Shown: positions 28,501 to 40,017 of the stretch, in pieces | How positions within the stretch are numbered: the stretch's first letter is position 1 | How the letters are laid out: the number at the start of each line of letters is the position of its first letter | Assembly (NCBI RefSeq): GCF_016756775.1 | Contig: NZ_JAERMU010000014.1 | Location: 58,842-122,841 of the forward strand | Direction: 5' to 3' | From: Dryocola clanedunensis subsp. sulfonylureivorans | GTDB lineage: Bacteria > Pseudomonadota > Gammaproteobacteria > Enterobacterales > Enterobacteriaceae | DNA: 64,000 bases | Position numbers and translations under genes: made by a program | The notes under the pieces: model-generated | Told to the model about the DNA's origin: nothing | The model's input: the letters and a program-made list of their open reading frames with translations, nothing else | Database searches by the model: none

Positions 28501-28919
28501 GAGATACCGCCGGCACGTGGGTTGTTAGGCATCAGCACCAGATAACTCCCGGCAAGGCTGATAAAGGTGGTCAAGGCAGCGCCTTTGTTACCACGTTCTT
28601 CTTTATCAATCTGCACAATCACTTCCTGACCTTCACGCAGCACATCTTTGATATTCGGACGGCCATGAGAAGAATAGTTAGACGGGAAGTACTCGCGGGC
28701 GATCTCTTTAAGAGGCAGGAAACCATGACGTTCAGCGCCGTAATCTACAAATGCCGCTTCAAGACTTGGTTCAATACGGGTGATTTTTCCTTTATAGATG
28801 TTGGCTTTTTTCTGTTCGTGTCCTGGGCTTTCAATATCCAGGTCGTACAGGCGTTGCCCATCTACAAGGGCGACACGCAACTCTTCTTGTTGAGTCGCGT
28901 TTATTAGCATTCTTTTCAT
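25527..28919 (-). CDS. rne: Ribonuclease E
   Basis: 1130 residues, against 1061 in E. coli; the excess is in the C-terminal scaffold. The catalytic half (1-529) matches E. coli closely: S1 domain (about 35-125), DNase I-like domain with Asp303 and Asp346 as Mg ligands, and the Zn-link Cys404/Cys407 (CPRCSG). The membrane-targeting helix is [17 protein letters not shown] (569-585). An Arg-rich RNA-binding region follows (about 600-700), then long acidic/Pro-rich stretches with hexapeptide repeats (about 1018-1060). The last block [27 protein letters not shown] is the PNPase-binding site. It is the core of the RNA degradosome. Confidence 0.97.
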   Translation of the reverse strand: MKRMLINATQQEELRVALVDGQRLYDLDIESPGHEQKKANIYKGKITRIEPSLEAAFVDYGAERHGFLPLKEIAREYFPSNYSSHGRPNIKDVLREGQEVIVQIDKEERGNKGAALTTFISLAGSYLVLMPNNPRAGGISRRIEGDDRTELKEALSSLELPDGMGLIVRTAGVGKSAEALQWDLSFRLKHWEAIQKAAENRPAPFLIHQESNVIVRAFRDYLRQDIGEILIDNPKVLELARQHIGALGRPDFSSKIKLYTGEIPLFSHYQIESQIESAFQREVRLPSGGSIVIDTTEALTAIDINSARATRGGDIEETAFNTNLEAADEIARQLRLRDLGGLIVIDFIDMTPVRHQRAVENRLREAVRQDRARIQISHISRFGLLEMSRQRLSPSLGESSHHVCPRCSGTGTVRDNESMALSILRLIEEEALKENTQEVHAIVPVPIASYLLNEKRDAVSAIETRQGGVKAIIVPNDQMETPHYSVLRVRKGEETKTLSYMLPKLHEEEMAMPSDEEYAERKRPEQPALATFAMPDVPPAPQEAAPAAAPAAAAKPAAAVQSNEPAQPGLLSRFFGALKTIFAGEPAAESKEVEVVKPAETETQRQGQGQERRNNRRQNNRRDRGDRNNRDRDNRGENRDNREPREQREPREPRENRDENRRNRRQGQQQNAEVREVRQNVATEEAEKPKTRDEQQPRRDRNRRRSDDKRQAQQEVKALQRDDVVEVESEQEERVQTMPRRKPRQLSQKVRFESAEDIANAQANAAALAAQEETAAPATVAPHTEVATIPLPAVVETPAAEQDDNSDNRNDANGMPRRSRRSPRHLRVSGQRRRRYRDERYPTQSPMPLTVACASPELASGKAWIQYPIARPEMATHEEYQGNAAQANAAENVVEQAAPAVAAIQEQPVAAPVEAIVSEPVAQEAPVETQTVETTHPEVIAAPVTEQPQIVEQQDEVVAEQVIEEVAPAAEITPEPVQAADIAEEAPVVVEETAPEEPVATVEESKPVVAAPATAVETAPVVEPTPVVESAPVVEPAPVVEPAPVVEPAPVVEPTPVVKPAPVAAPATVLAVKHAAAPMTRAPAPEYSPEPARHSDWVRPDYEFSGRGSAGGHSATHQATAPATRPESAE
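25741..25866. repeat. 18-bp tandem repeats inside rne
   Basis: Seven consecutive 18-bp units of the form GGCTCAACAACGGGTGCT / GGTTCAACGACAGGCGCT. Each encodes (minus strand) one Pro-Val-Val-Glu-Pro-type hexapeptide of the RNase E scaffold. Units two-three (25759-25794) and four-five (25795-25830) form an exact 36-bp duplication. Confidence 0.9.
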
Positions 28920-29336
28920 CGTAACTTACTCATTATTCTTACATTGGTGACAGAGCTACGGGCATGGTGACGCTGACCGGGAATGAACCGATGGCCTCGT
29001 GACTGATCGCACAGTCGCCAACCTCACGGTTGTCGCTTGCTGAGAGGCGCAAAGTGTCGGTAGCCTATATTTCATACGGAAATACAGCGCAATTATCGTG
29101 GGAATAACCTTAGAATATTTCTTAAGAGTTGATTCCATTTTACCGGTCAGGCTGCAACCCGCAGCCCGCTAACTGCCTGAAAGTACAAAACGTCTTACGC
29201 CATTGCTGCGTGGATGAACATTCAGGCAAAACTGGTAATTCCGCAAAGTTCTTTGTTTAGACAAGTCTTAACACGGAAAACCGCAACATTATTCCATTGC
29301 TAAGCTTATTATAGCAAGGTGACTTTTGCCTTTGAT
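28920..29336 (-). promoter_or_regulatory. rne promoter and long autoregulatory 5' UTR
   Basis: A -10 TATAAT (minus strand, 29313-29308) gives a leader of about 380 nt before the rne start. The E. coli rne leader has a similar length (361 nt) and folds into hairpins that RNase E itself cleaves, giving autoregulation. Sequence such as GCGACTGTGCGATCAGTCAC (29015-28996) looks conserved. The -35 is poor (ATCAAA). Fold and control are inferred from E. coli. Confidence 0.6.
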
Positions 29337-29488
29337 GCCTCGTTTCTTACAGTTTTTTAACGCGCTGATTTTCATTCTGTACAGAAAATGAATAAAAGCA
29401 GGTTAAGTTGTGATAAATGAGGCTGAAGTCAGTTAAGCACATAAAAATGAGTGGCGCTATGCGCGTACGCTAATTAGAATCGCCGACC

Positions 29489-30442
29489 ATGAAAACGCAG
29501 ACTCCTTCAGTACAAATCGTTGCTATTTCCGCCGATGAGGCCGGGCAGCGTGTCGACAACTTTTTACTCGCCCGGCTCAAGGGCGTGCCAAAAAGCATGA
29601 TTTATCGCATTTTGCGTAAAGGCGAAGTGCGCGTGAATAAAAAACGCGTCAAGCCCGAGTACAAGTTAGAGGATGGCGATCAGCTTCGTATCCCGCCGGT
29701 GAGAGTAGCCGAACGTGAAGAGGTACAGGTCTCTCCTCATCTTCAAAAAGTGGCCGCACTGACCGATGCCATTCTCTATGAGGATGACCACATTCTGGTG
29801 CTCAACAAGCCATCAGGCACCGCTGTGCACGGTGGTAGTGGTTTGAGCTTTGGCGTGATCGAAGGATTGCGCGCTCTGCGTCCTGAAGCCCGCTTCCTTG
29901 AGCTGGTACACCGTCTGGACCGTGATACCTCGGGCATCCTGCTGGTGGCCAAGAAGCGTTCCGCGCTGCGTTCGCTGCATGAGCAGCTGCGTGAGAAGGG
30001 CATGCAGAAAGATTATCTGGCGCTGGTTCGCGGCCAGTGGCAGTCCCATATCAAAGTTGTGCAGGCCCCGCTGCTGAAAAACATCCTGCAAAGCGGTGAG
30101 CGTATTGTGCGTGTGAACAGCGAGGGCAAGCCTTCCGAAACCCGTTTTAAAGTGGAAGAGCGCTATGAGTTTGCAACCCTGGTACGCTGCAGCCCGGTGA
30201 CAGGCCGTACGCACCAGATTCGTGTGCATACCCTGCATGCCGGGCATCCCATCGCTTTCGATGACCGCTACGGTGACCGCGAGTTCGACAAACAGCTGAA
30301 CGGTACCGGGCTTAGCCGCCTCTTCCTGCACGCTGCCGCGTTGAAATTCACCCACCCTAATACCGGTGAAGTGATGCGCGTCGAAGCGCCGATGGACGAT
30401 GAGCTGAAGCGCTGCCTTACCGTCCTGCGCAAAACGGCATGA
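29489..30442 (+). CDS. rluC: 23S rRNA pseudouridine synthase RluC
   Basis: 317 residues (E. coli 319). It makes pseudouridine at 955, 2504 and 2580 of 23S rRNA. The N-terminal S4 RNA-binding domain (about 19-80) includes QRVDNFLLARLKGVPKSMIYRILRKGEVRVNKKR. The catalytic motif HRLDRDTSG places the nucleophile Asp at 144. RTHQIRVH is the second conserved motif. Divergent from rne as in E. coli, separated by about 570 bp. Confidence 0.97.
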   Translation: MKTQTPSVQIVAISADEAGQRVDNFLLARLKGVPKSMIYRILRKGEVRVNKKRVKPEYKLEDGDQLRIPPVRVAEREEVQVSPHLQKVAALTDAILYEDDHILVLNKPSGTAVHGGSGLSFGVIEGLRALRPEARFLELVHRLDRDTSGILLVAKKRSALRSLHEQLREKGMQKDYLALVRGQWQSHIKVVQAPLLKNILQSGERIVRVNSEGKPSETRFKVEERYEFATLVRCSPVTGRTHQIRVHTLHAGHPIAFDDRYGDREFDKQLNGTGLSRLFLHAAALKFTHPNTGEVMRVEAPMDDELKRCLTVLRKTA

Positions 30443-30446
30443 TGAG

Positions 30447-30471
30447 AAGCTCCCGCCCGGGAGCTTTTTTT
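30447..30471 (+). terminator. Rho-independent terminator of rluC
   Basis: Stem AAGCTCCC / GGGAGCTT followed by seven T, directly after the rluC stop. Confidence 0.88.
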
Positions 30472-30484
30472 ATGTCCACTTACC

Positions 30485-30557
30485 AGTGGATGGCGCGACT
30501 GCTTATCCACCCTACAAAACCCGTCCCGTAGGTCGGATAAGCGCAGCGCCATCCGAC
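30485..30557. repeat. REP/BIME element, locus 4
   Basis: Two palindromes between convergent rluC and yceF: GTGGATGGCGC..CTTATCCACCCTAC (30485-30515) and GTAGGTCGGATAAGCGC..GCGCCATCCGAC (30528-30557). Confidence 0.82.
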
Positions 30558-30572
30558 AATTTTCCGACAAAC

Positions 30573-31157
30573 TTACTGCCCCAGCGGATTGCACCCCTCG
30601 TTGCGCAGCATTTCACACAGGCTGATAAGCGGCAGGCCAATCAGCGTATTGGGGTCGCGTCCCTCAAGCCTTTCGAACAGCGCAATGCCTAATCCCTCAC
30701 ACATAAAGCTCCCCGCACATTGCAACGGCTGTTCTTTGCGTACGTACGCGCGAATCTCATCCTCACTCAGGTGGCGGAAGTGGACGTCAAATGGTTCACA
30801 GGCGGTCTGCAGCTGGCCGTTCTCTGAGTTATAGAGGGCAAGCCCAGTGTAGAAGGTCACAATGCTGCCACGCGCCTGCATCAGCTGGGCGACAGCGTTC
30901 TCTTCGGTGTGCGGCTTGCCGGTAATGTTATTATCCAGGACGCAAACCTGATCCGATCCGATAATAAGATGGGAAGGGTAGTTCTCTTTTAACGCCTGAG
31001 CTTTCGCCTGAGCCAGCCTCGTGACCAGTTCACGTGCGCTCTCGTCAGGCCGGGGTGTTTCATCAGTGAGCGGTGAGGCCGTTATAAAAGGCATACCTAG
31101 CTTCTCAAGCAGCGCACGGCGGAAGGGAGAAGTTGAGGCCAGCACAATAGGTTTCAT
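30573..31157 (-). CDS. yceF: Maf-like nucleotide pyrophosphatase YceF (7-methyl-GTP)
   Basis: 194 residues, same as E. coli YceF. It hydrolyses 7-methyl-GTP to the monophosphate, a house-cleaning activity that keeps modified nucleotides out of nucleic acids. Maf-family motifs: [18 protein letters not shown] at the N-terminus, [18 protein letters not shown], and [12 protein letters not shown] with the catalytic Asp. It ends next to a REP element and is divergent from yceD. Confidence 0.95.
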   Translation of the reverse strand: MKPIVLASTSPFRRALLEKLGMPFITASPLTDETPRPDESARELVTRLAQAKAQALKENYPSHLIIGSDQVCVLDNNITGKPHTEENAVAQLMQARGSIVTFYTGLALYNSENGQLQTACEPFDVHFRHLSEDEIRAYVRKEQPLQCAGSFMCEGLGIALFERLEGRDPNTLIGLPLISLCEMLRNEGCNPLGQ

Positions 31158-31261
31158 ATTTTTTTCATTAAAGATAGCGAATTGGATAAAGGCATTTTAA
31201 ACTGTGCCACCGCAATGTGTGCGAATAAATGGCGAAAGGCGCTGTTATGAGGCCTTTTTCT

Positions 31262-31290
31262 TTGACTCTATGACGTTACAAAGTTAATAT
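31262..31290 (+). promoter_or_regulatory. Promoter of yceD-rpmF, almost no leader
   Basis: TTGACT (31262-31267), exactly 17 bp, TAATAT (31285-31290). The transcription start would fall at about 31296-31298 and the yceD ATG is at 31300. No SD precedes the ATG, so the message looks leaderless or nearly so. Confidence 0.7.
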
Positions 31291-31299
31291 GCGCGCCCT

Positions 31300-31821
31300 A
31301 TGCAAAAGGTAAAATTACCCCTGACTCTCGATCCGGTTCGTACGGCTCAAAAACGCCTTGATTACCATGGTGTGTATACACCTGAACAGGTAGAGCGCGT
31401 CGCCGAATTTGTGGTCAGTGTAGACAGTGATGTGGAATGCGATATGCGGTTTGCTATCGACGAACAACGCCTCGCGGTTTTAACCGGTGATGCGAAGGTC
31501 TCGTTAACACTCTCATGTCAGCGTTGCGGGAAGCCGTTTGCGCATCAGGTCTACACGCAGTATTGTTTTAGCCCGATCGTCAAAGACGAGCAGGCTGAAG
31601 CACTCCCGGAAGTGTATGAGCCAGTTCAGGTTAACGAATTTGGCGAAATCGATCTTCTGGCGGTGGTTGAAGATGAAATCATCCTCTCCCTACCAGTGGT
31701 TCCGGTGCATGATTCTGAACACTGTGAAGTGTCCGAGGCGGACATGGTCTTTGGCAAACTGCCTGCAGAGGCGGAGAAACCAAACCCATTTGCCGTATTA
31801 GCCAGTTTAAAGCGTAAGTAA
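31300..31821 (+). CDS. yceD: YceD (DUF177), 23S rRNA accumulation protein
   Basis: 173 residues, same length as E. coli YceD. DUF177 family, required for normal 23S rRNA accumulation and linked to L32 (RpmF), whose gene follows by 16 nt. It contains a Cys pair in SCQRCGKPF (about 69-74), and then the conserved [28 protein letters not shown]. The N-terminus [22 protein letters not shown] is as in homologues, so the start at 31300 is firm although no SD is visible. Confidence 0.95.
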   Translation: MQKVKLPLTLDPVRTAQKRLDYHGVYTPEQVERVAEFVVSVDSDVECDMRFAIDEQRLAVLTGDAKVSLTLSCQRCGKPFAHQVYTQYCFSPIVKDEQAEALPEVYEPVQVNEFGEIDLLAVVEDEIILSLPVVPVHDSEHCEVSEADMVFGKLPAEAEKPNPFAVLASLKRK

Positions 31822-31837
31822 TTGAGGAGTAAGGTCC

Positions 31838-32008
31838 ATGGCCGTACAACAGAATAAACCAACCCGTTCCAAACGTGGCATGCGTCGTTCCCATGACGCG
31901 CTGACCACCAGCACCCTGTCCGTGGACAAAGTTTCTGGCGAAACTCATCTGCGTCACCACATGACTGCCGACGGTTTCTACCGCGGCCGCAAGGTTATCG
32001 TTAAGTAA
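31838..32008 (+). CDS. rpmF: 50S ribosomal protein L32
   Basis: 56 residues: [24 protein letters not shown] at the start and [13 protein letters not shown] at the end. It is one residue shorter than E. coli L32, with the change in the short segment TTSTLSV. The basic N-terminal extension binds 23S rRNA. SD GAGGAG. It is followed closely by plsX (13 nt), forming the classical rpmF-plsX-fab cluster that links ribosome and phospholipid synthesis. Confidence 0.97.
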   Translation: MAVQQNKPTRSKRGMRRSHDALTTSTLSVDKVSGETHLRHHMTADGFYRGRKVIVK

Positions 32009-32021
32009 TCCTGACGATACC

Positions 32022-33056
32022 TTGACACGTCTAACCCTTGCGTTAGATGCCATGGGTGGGGACTTCGGTCCTTCCGTGACAGTGCCTGCAGCATTGCAGG
32101 CACTGGACTCTAATTCCCAACTAAGCCTTCTCCTGGTCGGTTGCCCCGACACCATCACGCCATTACTTGCCAAAGCTGATTTTGATAAACGTTCGCGTCT
32201 GCAGATAATCCCTGCGGAATCGGTTATTGCCAGTGATGCACGGCCTTCGCAAGCGATCCGCACCAGTCGCGGTTCGTCTATGCGGGTGGCACTTGAGTTG
32301 GTCAAAGAGGGGCGGGCAGAGGCCTGCGTCAGTGCCGGAAATACGGGTGCGCTGATGGGGCTGGCTAAATTACTGCTCAAGCCTATTGAAGGCATTGAGC
32401 GCCCGGCGTTGATGACGGTACTGCCGCATCAGCAAAAAGGGAAAACGGTTGTGCTGGATCTCGGTGCCAACGTCGTCTGCGACAGCAATATGCTGGTGCA
32501 GTTCGCCATAATGGGCTCCGTGATGGCGGAAGAAGTGCTGGGCGTGGTCAACCCTCGCGTGGCGCTGCTGAACATTGGCGAAGAAGAGACCAAAGGTCTC
32601 GACAGCATTCGCGATGCCTCCGCATTATTAAAAACGATGCCTTCTGTCAACTATATTGGTTATCTTGAAGCCAACGAACTGTTGACCGGAAAAACGGATG
32701 TCCTGGTGTGTGATGGGTTCGTAGGAAACGTCACGCTCAAGACAATGGAAGGGGTTGTCAGGATGTTCCTTACCCTGCTCAAATCGCAGGGCGAAGGGAA
32801 AAAAAGGTCGTGGTGGCTGATTTTATTGAAGCGTTGGTTACAAAAGCATCTGACCAGGCGATTCAGTCACCTCAACCCCGACCAGTATAATGGCGCCTGT
32901 CTGTTAGGATTGCGCGGCACTGTGATTAAGAGCCACGGTGCGGCCAATCAGCGAGCGTTTGCTGTCGCGATTGAACAGGCAGTGCAGGCGGTGAAGCGGC
33001 AAGTTCCGGTCAGGATCGCTGCTCGCCTGGAATCTGTATTACCTAAGAGTGACTGA
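32022..33056 (+). CDS. plsX: Phosphate acyltransferase PlsX
   Basis: 344 residues. Makes acyl-phosphate from acyl-ACP for phospholipid synthesis, at the inner face of the membrane. Begins (M)[24 protein letters not shown]; motifs [26 protein letters not shown] and [13 protein letters not shown] are conserved. The start is TTG, as known in E. coli plsX. The C-terminus stops at [10 protein letters not shown], about a dozen residues earlier than in E. coli, outside the conserved core. Confidence 0.95.
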   Translation: MTRLTLALDAMGGDFGPSVTVPAALQALDSNSQLSLLLVGCPDTITPLLAKADFDKRSRLQIIPAESVIASDARPSQAIRTSRGSSMRVALELVKEGRAEACVSAGNTGALMGLAKLLLKPIEGIERPALMTVLPHQQKGKTVVLDLGANVVCDSNMLVQFAIMGSVMAEEVLGVVNPRVALLNIGEEETKGLDSIRDASALLKTMPSVNYIGYLEANELLTGKTDVLVCDGFVGNVTLKTMEGVVRMFLTLLKSQGEGKKRSWWLILLKRWLQKHLTRRFSHLNPDQYNGACLLGLRGTVIKSHGAANQRAFAVAIEQAVQAVKRQVPVRIAARLESVLPKSD

Positions 33057-33062
33057 GCGTAC

Positions 33063-34016
33063 ATGTATACGAAGATTATTGGTACGGGCAGCTACCTGCC
33101 CGAACAAGTGCGGACTAACGCCGACCTGGAAAAAATGGTGGATACCTCTGACGAGTGGATTGTCACCCGTACAGGTATTCGTGAACGCCGAATCGCAGCC
33201 CCTGACGAAACCGTTGCTACAATGGGTTATCAGGCCGCGACCCGCGCCCTTGAAATGGCCGGTGTTGATAAGTCACAAATTGGCTTGATCATCGTCGCAA
33301 CAACGTCTTCGACGCACGCGTTTCCAAGCGCCGCTTGCCAGGTGCAGAGCATGCTGGAAATCAAAGGCTGTCCGGCGTTTGACGTTGCAGCAGCTTGCGC
33401 AGGCTTTACCTATGCGCTGAGCATCGCCGATCAGTACATCAAAAACGGTGCGGTAGACTACGCGCTGGTGATTGGTGCTGACGTGCTGGCTCGTACGCTC
33501 GATCCAAACGATCGTGGCACAATTATTCTGTTTGGCGATGGCGCTGGTGCGGTCTTACTGGGTAAGAGCGAAGAGCCAGGCATCATCTCCACGCATTTAC
33601 ACGCTGACGGTAGCTACGGCGATTTGCTGACGCTGCCAAACCAGGACCGTCTCGATCCGTCCAAACCGTCCTATGTGACGATGGCCGGTAACGAAGTGTT
33701 CAAAGTTGCCGTTACGGAACTTGCCCACATCGTTGATGAAACCCTGACGGCGAACAACCTCGATCGTTCCGATCTCGACTGGCTGGTGCCGCATCAGGCC
33801 AACCTGCGCATTATCAGCGCGACGGCGAGAAAGCTGGGTATGGCGATGGACAACGTAGTGGTGACGCTGGACAGACACGGTAATACCTCTGCGGCCTCCG
33901 TGCCAGCTGCGCTGGACGAAGCAGTGCGTGATGGCCGTATTCAACGTGGTCAGCTGGTTCTGCTTGAGGCCTTCGGCGGCGGCTTTACCTGGGGTTCTGC
34001 GCTGGTTCGTTTTTGA
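33063..34016 (+). CDS. fabH: Beta-ketoacyl-ACP synthase III (FabH)
   Basis: 317 residues, as in E. coli. It condenses acetyl-CoA with malonyl-ACP to start type II fatty acid synthesis. The catalytic triad is complete at the E. coli positions: Cys112 (AACAGFTYA), His244 (PHQANLRI) and Asn274 (GNTSAAS). Thiolase fold. The gene starts 6 nt after plsX, and fabD follows after 16 nt. Confidence 0.98.
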   Translation: MYTKIIGTGSYLPEQVRTNADLEKMVDTSDEWIVTRTGIRERRIAAPDETVATMGYQAATRALEMAGVDKSQIGLIIVATTSSTHAFPSAACQVQSMLEIKGCPAFDVAAACAGFTYALSIADQYIKNGAVDYALVIGADVLARTLDPNDRGTIILFGDGAGAVLLGKSEEPGIISTHLHADGSYGDLLTLPNQDRLDPSKPSYVTMAGNEVFKVAVTELAHIVDETLTANNLDRSDLDWLVPHQANLRIISATARKLGMAMDNVVVTLDRHGNTSAASVPAALDEAVRDGRIQRGQLVLLEAFGGGFTWGSALVRF

Positions 34017-34032
34017 TTATAGGGATGAGACA

Positions 34033-34962
34033 ATGACTCAATTTGCTTTCGTTTTCCCGGGACAGGGTTCTCAGACTGTCGGTATGCTGGCTGAGTTAGC
34101 CGCCGCGTATCCGATTGTTGAAGAGACTTTCCGTGAAGCTTCAGACGCGCTGGGCTACGATCTTTGGGCGCTGGTACAAAACGGTCCGGCTGAAGAGCTG
34201 AACAAAACCTGGCAAACCCAGCCTGCGTTGCTGGCCGCTTCCGTTGCTATCTTCCGCGTCTGGCAGCAGCAGGGCGGTAAAGCACCTGCGCTGATGGCCG
34301 GTCATAGCCTCGGTGAATACTCGGCCCTGGTCTGTGCCGGTGTGATCAACTTTGCGGATGCTATCCGTCTGGTTGAGCTGCGTGGCAAACTGATGCAGGA
34401 AGCGGTGCCTGAAGGCACTGGCGCAATGTCTGCTATTATCGGTCTGGACGACGCGTCCATCGCTAAAGCTTGTGAAGAAGCGGCACAGGGGCAGGTTGTT
34501 TCCCCGGTCAACTTCAACTCACCGGGCCAGGTAGTGATTGCCGGTAATAAAGACGCGGTTGAACGCGCTGGCGCGGCTTGTAAAGCAGCGGGTGCTAAAC
34601 GTGCGTTGCCTTTACCTGTTAGCGTACCGTCCCACTGTGCGTTAATGAAGCCCGCAGCAGATAAACTTGCTGTAGCGCTGGAAAAAATCACCTTCAACGC
34701 CCCAACCGTAGCGGTTGTGAACAACGTTGATGTGCAGTGTGAGACTTCTCCGGAAGCGATCCGTAGCGCGCTGGTTCGCCAGCTTTATAGCCCGGTTCAG
34801 TGGACGAAGTCAGTGGAATTTATGGCAGCACAGGGTGTGACCCAGTTGCTGGAAGTCGGCCCGGGTAAAGTCCTGACTGGCCTGACGAAACGTATTGTTG
34901 ACACCCTGACCGCAGCGGCCATTAACGAGCCAGCTTCTCTGTCAGCGGCGCTTGAGCAATAA
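34033..34962 (+). CDS. fabD: Malonyl-CoA:ACP transacylase (FabD)
   Basis: 309 residues, E. coli length. Loads malonate onto ACP. Motifs: FPGQGSQTVGML (8-19), the nucleophile elbow GHSLGEYSAL with Ser92, and His201 (SVPSHCALM). The start MTQFAFVFPGQGSQ follows SD GGGATGAGA. The frame is open upstream into fabH but without meaning. Confidence 0.98.
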   Translation: MTQFAFVFPGQGSQTVGMLAELAAAYPIVEETFREASDALGYDLWALVQNGPAEELNKTWQTQPALLAASVAIFRVWQQQGGKAPALMAGHSLGEYSALVCAGVINFADAIRLVELRGKLMQEAVPEGTGAMSAIIGLDDASIAKACEEAAQGQVVSPVNFNSPGQVVIAGNKDAVERAGAACKAAGAKRALPLPVSVPSHCALMKPAADKLAVALEKITFNAPTVAVVNNVDVQCETSPEAIRSALVRQLYSPVQWTKSVEFMAAQGVTQLLEVGPGKVLTGLTKRIVDTLTAAAINEPASLSAALEQ

Positions 34963-34975
34963 AACGAGGAAAACC

Positions 34976-35710
34976 ATGAGTTTTGAAGGAAAAGTTGCGC
35001 TGGTAACCGGCGCAAGCCGTGGTATCGGCCGTGCGATCGCAGAGACCCTGGTGGCTCGCGGTGCAAAAGTTATTGGTACGGCGACAAGCGTTAGCGGTGC
35101 GCAGGCCATCAGTGATTATTTAGGCGCAAACGGCAAAGGTTTTATGCTGAATGTGACCGATCCGGCATCCATTGAGTCGGTTCTGGAAAATATTCGCGCA
35201 GAGTTTGGCGAAGTGGACATTCTGGTCAATAATGCCGGTATCACTCGCGACAACCTGTTAATGCGCATGAAAGATGCCGAGTGGGACGATATCATCGAAA
35301 CCAACTTGTCATCAGTTTTCCGTCTGTCAAAAGCGGTAATGCGAGCTATGATGAAAAAGCGTCATGGTCGCATTATCACTATCGGTTCTGTGGTTGGTAC
35401 CATGGGAAATGCTGGTCAGGCTAACTACGCTGCGGCGAAAGCAGGCCTGATTGGTTTCAGTAAATCACTGGCGCGCGAAGTGGCGTCCCGTGGTATTACT
35501 GTAAACGTTGTTGCTCCGGGCTTTATTGAAACGGACATGACGCGTGCGCTCTCTGACGATCAGCGTGCGGGTATCCTGGCGCAGGTTCCAGCGGGTCGCT
35601 TAGGTGACGCAAAAGAAATCGCCAGTGCAGTAGCATTTTTAGCTTCTGACGAGGCCGGGTACATCTCTGGTGAGACCCTCCACGTCAATGGCGGAATGTA
35701 CATGGTTTAA
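34976..35710 (+). CDS. fabG: 3-oxoacyl-ACP reductase (FabG)
   Basis: 244 residues, E. coli length. NADPH-dependent reductase of the SDR family in fatty acid elongation. Nucleotide motif TGASRGIG (11-18), catalytic Ser138, Tyr151 and Lys155 (YAAAK), NNAG at 85-88. SD CGAGGA just upstream; 13 nt after fabD. The following gap to acpP (154 bp) carries an imperfect hairpin (about 35726-35763) and the acpP promoter. Confidence 0.98.
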   Translation: MSFEGKVALVTGASRGIGRAIAETLVARGAKVIGTATSVSGAQAISDYLGANGKGFMLNVTDPASIESVLENIRAEFGEVDILVNNAGITRDNLLMRMKDAEWDDIIETNLSSVFRLSKAVMRAMMKKRHGRIITIGSVVGTMGNAGQANYAAAKAGLIGFSKSLAREVASRGITVNVVAPGFIETDMTRALSDDQRAGILAQVPAGRLGDAKEIASAVAFLASDEAGYISGETLHVNGGMYMV

Positions 35711-35864
35711 CCACGATTAAAATTATTTGCGTTATTTGGGCGAATGCCCGCAAAATAGCGTAAAATCGTGGTACGACCTGCCGGGATTTAGTTGCATCTT
35801 TTTCAACATTTTATACACTACGAAAACCATCGCGAAAGCGAGTTTTGATAGGAAATTTAAGAGT
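35711..35864 (+). promoter_or_regulatory. acpP control region
   Basis: 154 bp between fabG and acpP. It contains an imperfect inverted repeat around GGGCGAATGCCC (about 35747-35758) that may end fabG transcripts. A likely acpP -10 is TATACA inside ACATTTTATACACTACG. The -35 is not sharp. Confidence 0.4.
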
Positions 35865-36101
35865 ATGAGCACTATCGAAGAACGCGTTAAGAAAATCATT
35901 GGCGAACAACTGGGCGTTAAGCAGGAAGAAGTCATCAACTCCGCTTCCTTCGTTGAGGACCTGGGCGCTGATTCTCTTGACACCGTTGAGCTGGTAATGG
36001 CTCTGGAAGAAGAGTTTGATACTGAGATTCCGGACGAAGAAGCTGAGAAAATCACTACCGTTCAGGCTGCCATTGATTATATCAACGGTCACCAGGCATA
36101 A
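35865..36101 (+). CDS. acpP: Acyl carrier protein
   Basis: 78 residues, the same as E. coli ACP: acidic four-helix protein. The phosphopantetheine attachment site is Ser in GADSLDT (residue 37 counting Met). The C-terminal part is [25 protein letters not shown]. It carries acyl chains for fatty acid, lipid A and other syntheses. SD TTAAGAG weak but typical. A strong terminator follows. Confidence 0.98.
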   Translation: MSTIEERVKKIIGEQLGVKQEEVINSASFVEDLGADSLDTVELVMALEEEFDTEIPDEEAEKITTVQAAIDYINGHQA

Positions 36102-36112
36102 GTGAACATCTC

Positions 36113-37431
<1,319 letters not shown>

Positions 37432-37442
37432 ACCGTTCTCGT

Positions 37443-37471
37443 AAAGGGCTCGCTTGCGGGCCCTTTATGTT
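37443..37471 (+). terminator. Terminator after fabF
   Basis: Stem AAAGGGCTCG / CGGGCCCTTT (one G-T pair) with a short loop, then ATGTTTTT. Confidence 0.75.
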
Positions 37472-37555
37472 TTTCGCCCCCAACTTCAGACTTCCTCCCT
37501 TGTTGCTTCCTCTCCGCACTGGCACGCTAACGCCATCAGACCCCGAGGGCTTGCT

Positions 37556-38356
37556 ATGTACTTAATCAATGGGCAGTGGCAGACGACGCTTCCGGCAAAC
37601 GATCGAGCCGTGCAGTTTGGCGACGGTTGTTTTACCACCGCCGCGATATCTGATGGCAACACAAAGTTTATCGACCGGCATATCCGCCGCTTACAGCTTG
37701 CCTGTGAAACCCTCATGCTTCCTTTTGCTGAATGGGTGCTGCTGGCGGATGAGATGCAACAGTTGGCTTCCCGTGAGTCCCAGGCCGTGCTGAAGGTGAT
37801 TATCAGCCGTGGCGCGGGTGGGCGAGGGTACAGCGCCGCTCATTGCCACCAACCAACCCGTATCCTCAGCGTCTCTCCCTATCCCTCAACTTATGCGGCC
37901 TGGCGGGAGCAGGGGATCACCCTTGCGCTTAGTCCCATTTGTCTGGGGGTAAATCCTGCCCTGGCGGGAATAAAACACTTAAATCGCCTTGAACAGGTCT
38001 TGATCCGTACGCATCTTGAACAGACACCCGCCGAAGAGGCCCTGGTCCTTGACAGCGAAGGGTGGCTTACGGAATGCTGTGCGGCTAATTTATTCTGGCG
38101 TAAGGGTAACGTCGTCTTCACGCCTTTTGTCAATCGAGCGGGCGTAAACGGTACGATGCGCCAGCACATTATCGCCTGCCTGGCAGGTTCCGGCTGGCAA
38201 CTGCGGGAAGTTCGGGAGAGGGTACAAACCCTGGCCGATGCCGACGAGGTACTTATTTGTAATGCCCTGATGCCGGTTGTGCCCGTCAGGCAGGCGCAGA
38301 ACTGGCAGTACACTTCGCGCGAGCTTTACCATTTTTTAGCGCCACTTTGCGAGTAA
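37556..38356 (+). CDS. pabC: Aminodeoxychorismate lyase PabC
   Basis: 266 residues (E. coli 269). PLP enzyme (fold-type IV) that splits 4-amino-4-deoxychorismate into p-aminobenzoate and pyruvate, for folate. Begins [28 protein letters not shown]; the PLP lysine is at 140 ([16 protein letters not shown]). Also [16 protein letters not shown]. The open frame extends 34 codons upstream of the chosen start, without conservation. Confidence 0.95.
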   Translation: MYLINGQWQTTLPANDRAVQFGDGCFTTAAISDGNTKFIDRHIRRLQLACETLMLPFAEWVLLADEMQQLASRESQAVLKVIISRGAGGRGYSAAHCHQPTRILSVSPYPSTYAAWREQGITLALSPICLGVNPALAGIKHLNRLEQVLIRTHLEQTPAEEALVLDSEGWLTECCAANLFWRKGNVVFTPFVNRAGVNGTMRQHIIACLAGSGWQLREVRERVQTLADADEVLICNALMPVVPVRQAQNWQYTSRELYHFLAPLCE

Positions 38357-38366
38357 ACGATTACCG

Positions 38367-39389
38367 ATGAAAAAGATGCTACGTTTTATCCTGCTGTTAC
38401 TGGTGATTCTGGGGATAGCCGCCGGTGTCGGCGCGTGGAAAGTCCGCCAGCTGGCAAACAGCCATTTGACCATTAAGCAGGAAACGATTTTCACCCTGAA
38501 AGCGGGGACGGGTCGCCTTGCCCTGGGCAAACAGCTTTATGAAGAGAAGCTGATAACACGCCCGCGCGTCTTTCAGTGGCTGCTGAAAGTGAAGCCCGAG
38601 CTCGCCAACTTTAAAGCAGGCACCTATCGCCTGACACCGGATATGACGGTGCGGGATATGCTTGCGCTGCTCGCCAGCGGCAAAGAAGCCCAGTTCCCCA
38701 TCCGCTTTGTGGAAGGGATGCGCCTGAGCGACTGGCTTAAGCAGATGCGTGAAGCGCCCTACATAAAGCACACCCTGAAAGATGACAGTTACGCCACGGT
38801 TGCGGAAGCGCTTAAGCTCGAGCATGCCGACTGGGCGGAAGGCTGGTTCTTCCCGGATACCTGGCTCTACACAGCCAATACTACGGACGTTTCGCTGTTG
38901 AAACGTGCGCATGAGCGGATGAAAAAGGCCGTCCAGGAAGCGTGGGACGGTAAGGCCGACGGGCTGCCGTACAAAACGCAGAATGATTTGGTCACCATGG
39001 CGTCCATCGTCGAAAAAGAGACGGCCGTGGCGAGCGAGCGCGACCGGGTTGCCTCGGTGTTTATCAATCGTCTGCGGATCGGCATGCGTTTACAAACGGA
39101 CCCGACGGTGATTTACGGCATGGGTGAGAACTATAATGGTAAGCTGTCGCGCAAAGATCTTGAAACGCCGACGCCTTACAATACCTATGTGATTAGCGGT
39201 ATGCCGCCAGGCCCGATTGCTATCCCATCCGCAGCCTCATTACAGGCGGCGGCGCATCCGGCAAAAACGCCTTATCTCTATTTTGTTGCCGACGGCAAAG
39301 GCGGTCACACCTTTAACACTAACCTTGCCAGCCATAATCAGGCGGTACAGGTTTATATCAAGGCTTTAAAGGACAAGAATGGTCAGTAA
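38367..39389 (+). CDS. mltG: Endolytic murein transglycosylase MltG (YceG)
   Basis: 340 residues, E. coli length. An N-terminal membrane anchor ([20 protein letters not shown]) is followed by a LysM-like region and the YceG catalytic domain in the periplasm. The catalytic Glu218 lies in [11 protein letters not shown]. It cuts nascent glycan strands and may set their length. Its 3' end overlaps tmk by 11 nt, suggesting translational coupling. Confidence 0.96.
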   Translation: MKKMLRFILLLLVILGIAAGVGAWKVRQLANSHLTIKQETIFTLKAGTGRLALGKQLYEEKLITRPRVFQWLLKVKPELANFKAGTYRLTPDMTVRDMLALLASGKEAQFPIRFVEGMRLSDWLKQMREAPYIKHTLKDDSYATVAEALKLEHADWAEGWFFPDTWLYTANTTDVSLLKRAHERMKKAVQEAWDGKADGLPYKTQNDLVTMASIVEKETAVASERDRVASVFINRLRIGMRLQTDPTVIYGMGENYNGKLSRKDLETPTPYNTYVISGMPPGPIAIPSAASLQAAAHPAKTPYLYFVADGKGGHTFNTNLASHNQAVQVYIKALKDKNGQ

Positions 39390-40017
39390 ATTTATTGTGA
39401 TTGAGGGGCTCGAAGGGGCAGGGAAAACCAACGCGCACAACGTGGTGGTGGCGACCTTAAAAGAGCTTGGCGTGACCGAACTGGTCTTTACCCGTGAGCC
39501 TGGCGGTACGCCTCTTGCGGAAAGGCTGCGCGAGCTGACGCTCAATAACAAAGGCATCGGTGACGAAATCGTTACGGATAAAGCCGAAGTTCTGATGTTC
39601 TACGCCGCACGGGTACAGCTGGTTGAAACGGTGATTAAACCTGCATTGTCCCGCGGGGCCTGGGTTATTGGTGACCGTCACGATCTCTCCACTCAGGCCT
39701 ACCAGGGCGGCGGCCGCCAGATCGATCAGCAATTGCTGATGGCCTTGCGTAATACCGTGCTCGGGGATTTCTATCCCGATCTGACTATTTATCTGGATGT
39801 GACCCCGGAAGTGGGTCTGACTCGTGCGCGTGCCCGCGGTGAGCTGGACCGCATCGAACAGGAATCGATTGATTTCTTCAACCGGACCCGCGCCCGTTAT
39901 CTGGAGCTTGCTGCGGCGGATGAGCGCATCAAAACCATCGATGCGACGCAGACGCTCGACGAGGTATCCGCTGCGGTGCGCAATGCGGTGATTAACTGGG
40001 CGAAGGAACTGGCCTGA
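39379..40017 (+). CDS. tmk: Thymidylate kinase
   Basis: 212 residues (E. coli 213). Phosphorylates dTMP to dTDP. P-loop [11 protein letters not shown] (8-18), DRH motif [16 protein letters not shown], and the LID with [12 protein letters not shown] as in type II bacterial kinases. Its stop TGA overlaps the holB ATG by one base. Confidence 0.97.
   Translation: MVSKFIVIEGLEGAGKTNAHNVVVATLKELGVTELVFTREPGGTPLAERLRELTLNNKGIGDEIVTDKAEVLMFYAARVQLVETVIKPALSRGAWVIGDRHDLSTQAYQGGGRQIDQQLLMALRNTVLGDFYPDLTIYLDVTPEVGLTRARARGELDRIEQESIDFFNRTRARYLELAAADERIKTIDATQTLDEVSAAVRNAVINWAKELA

Noticed and set aside
31158..31299. A homologue of the E. coli SraB RNA between yceF and yceD
   Set aside because: The position fits but I could not recognise its sequence or a terminator, so it was not annotated.
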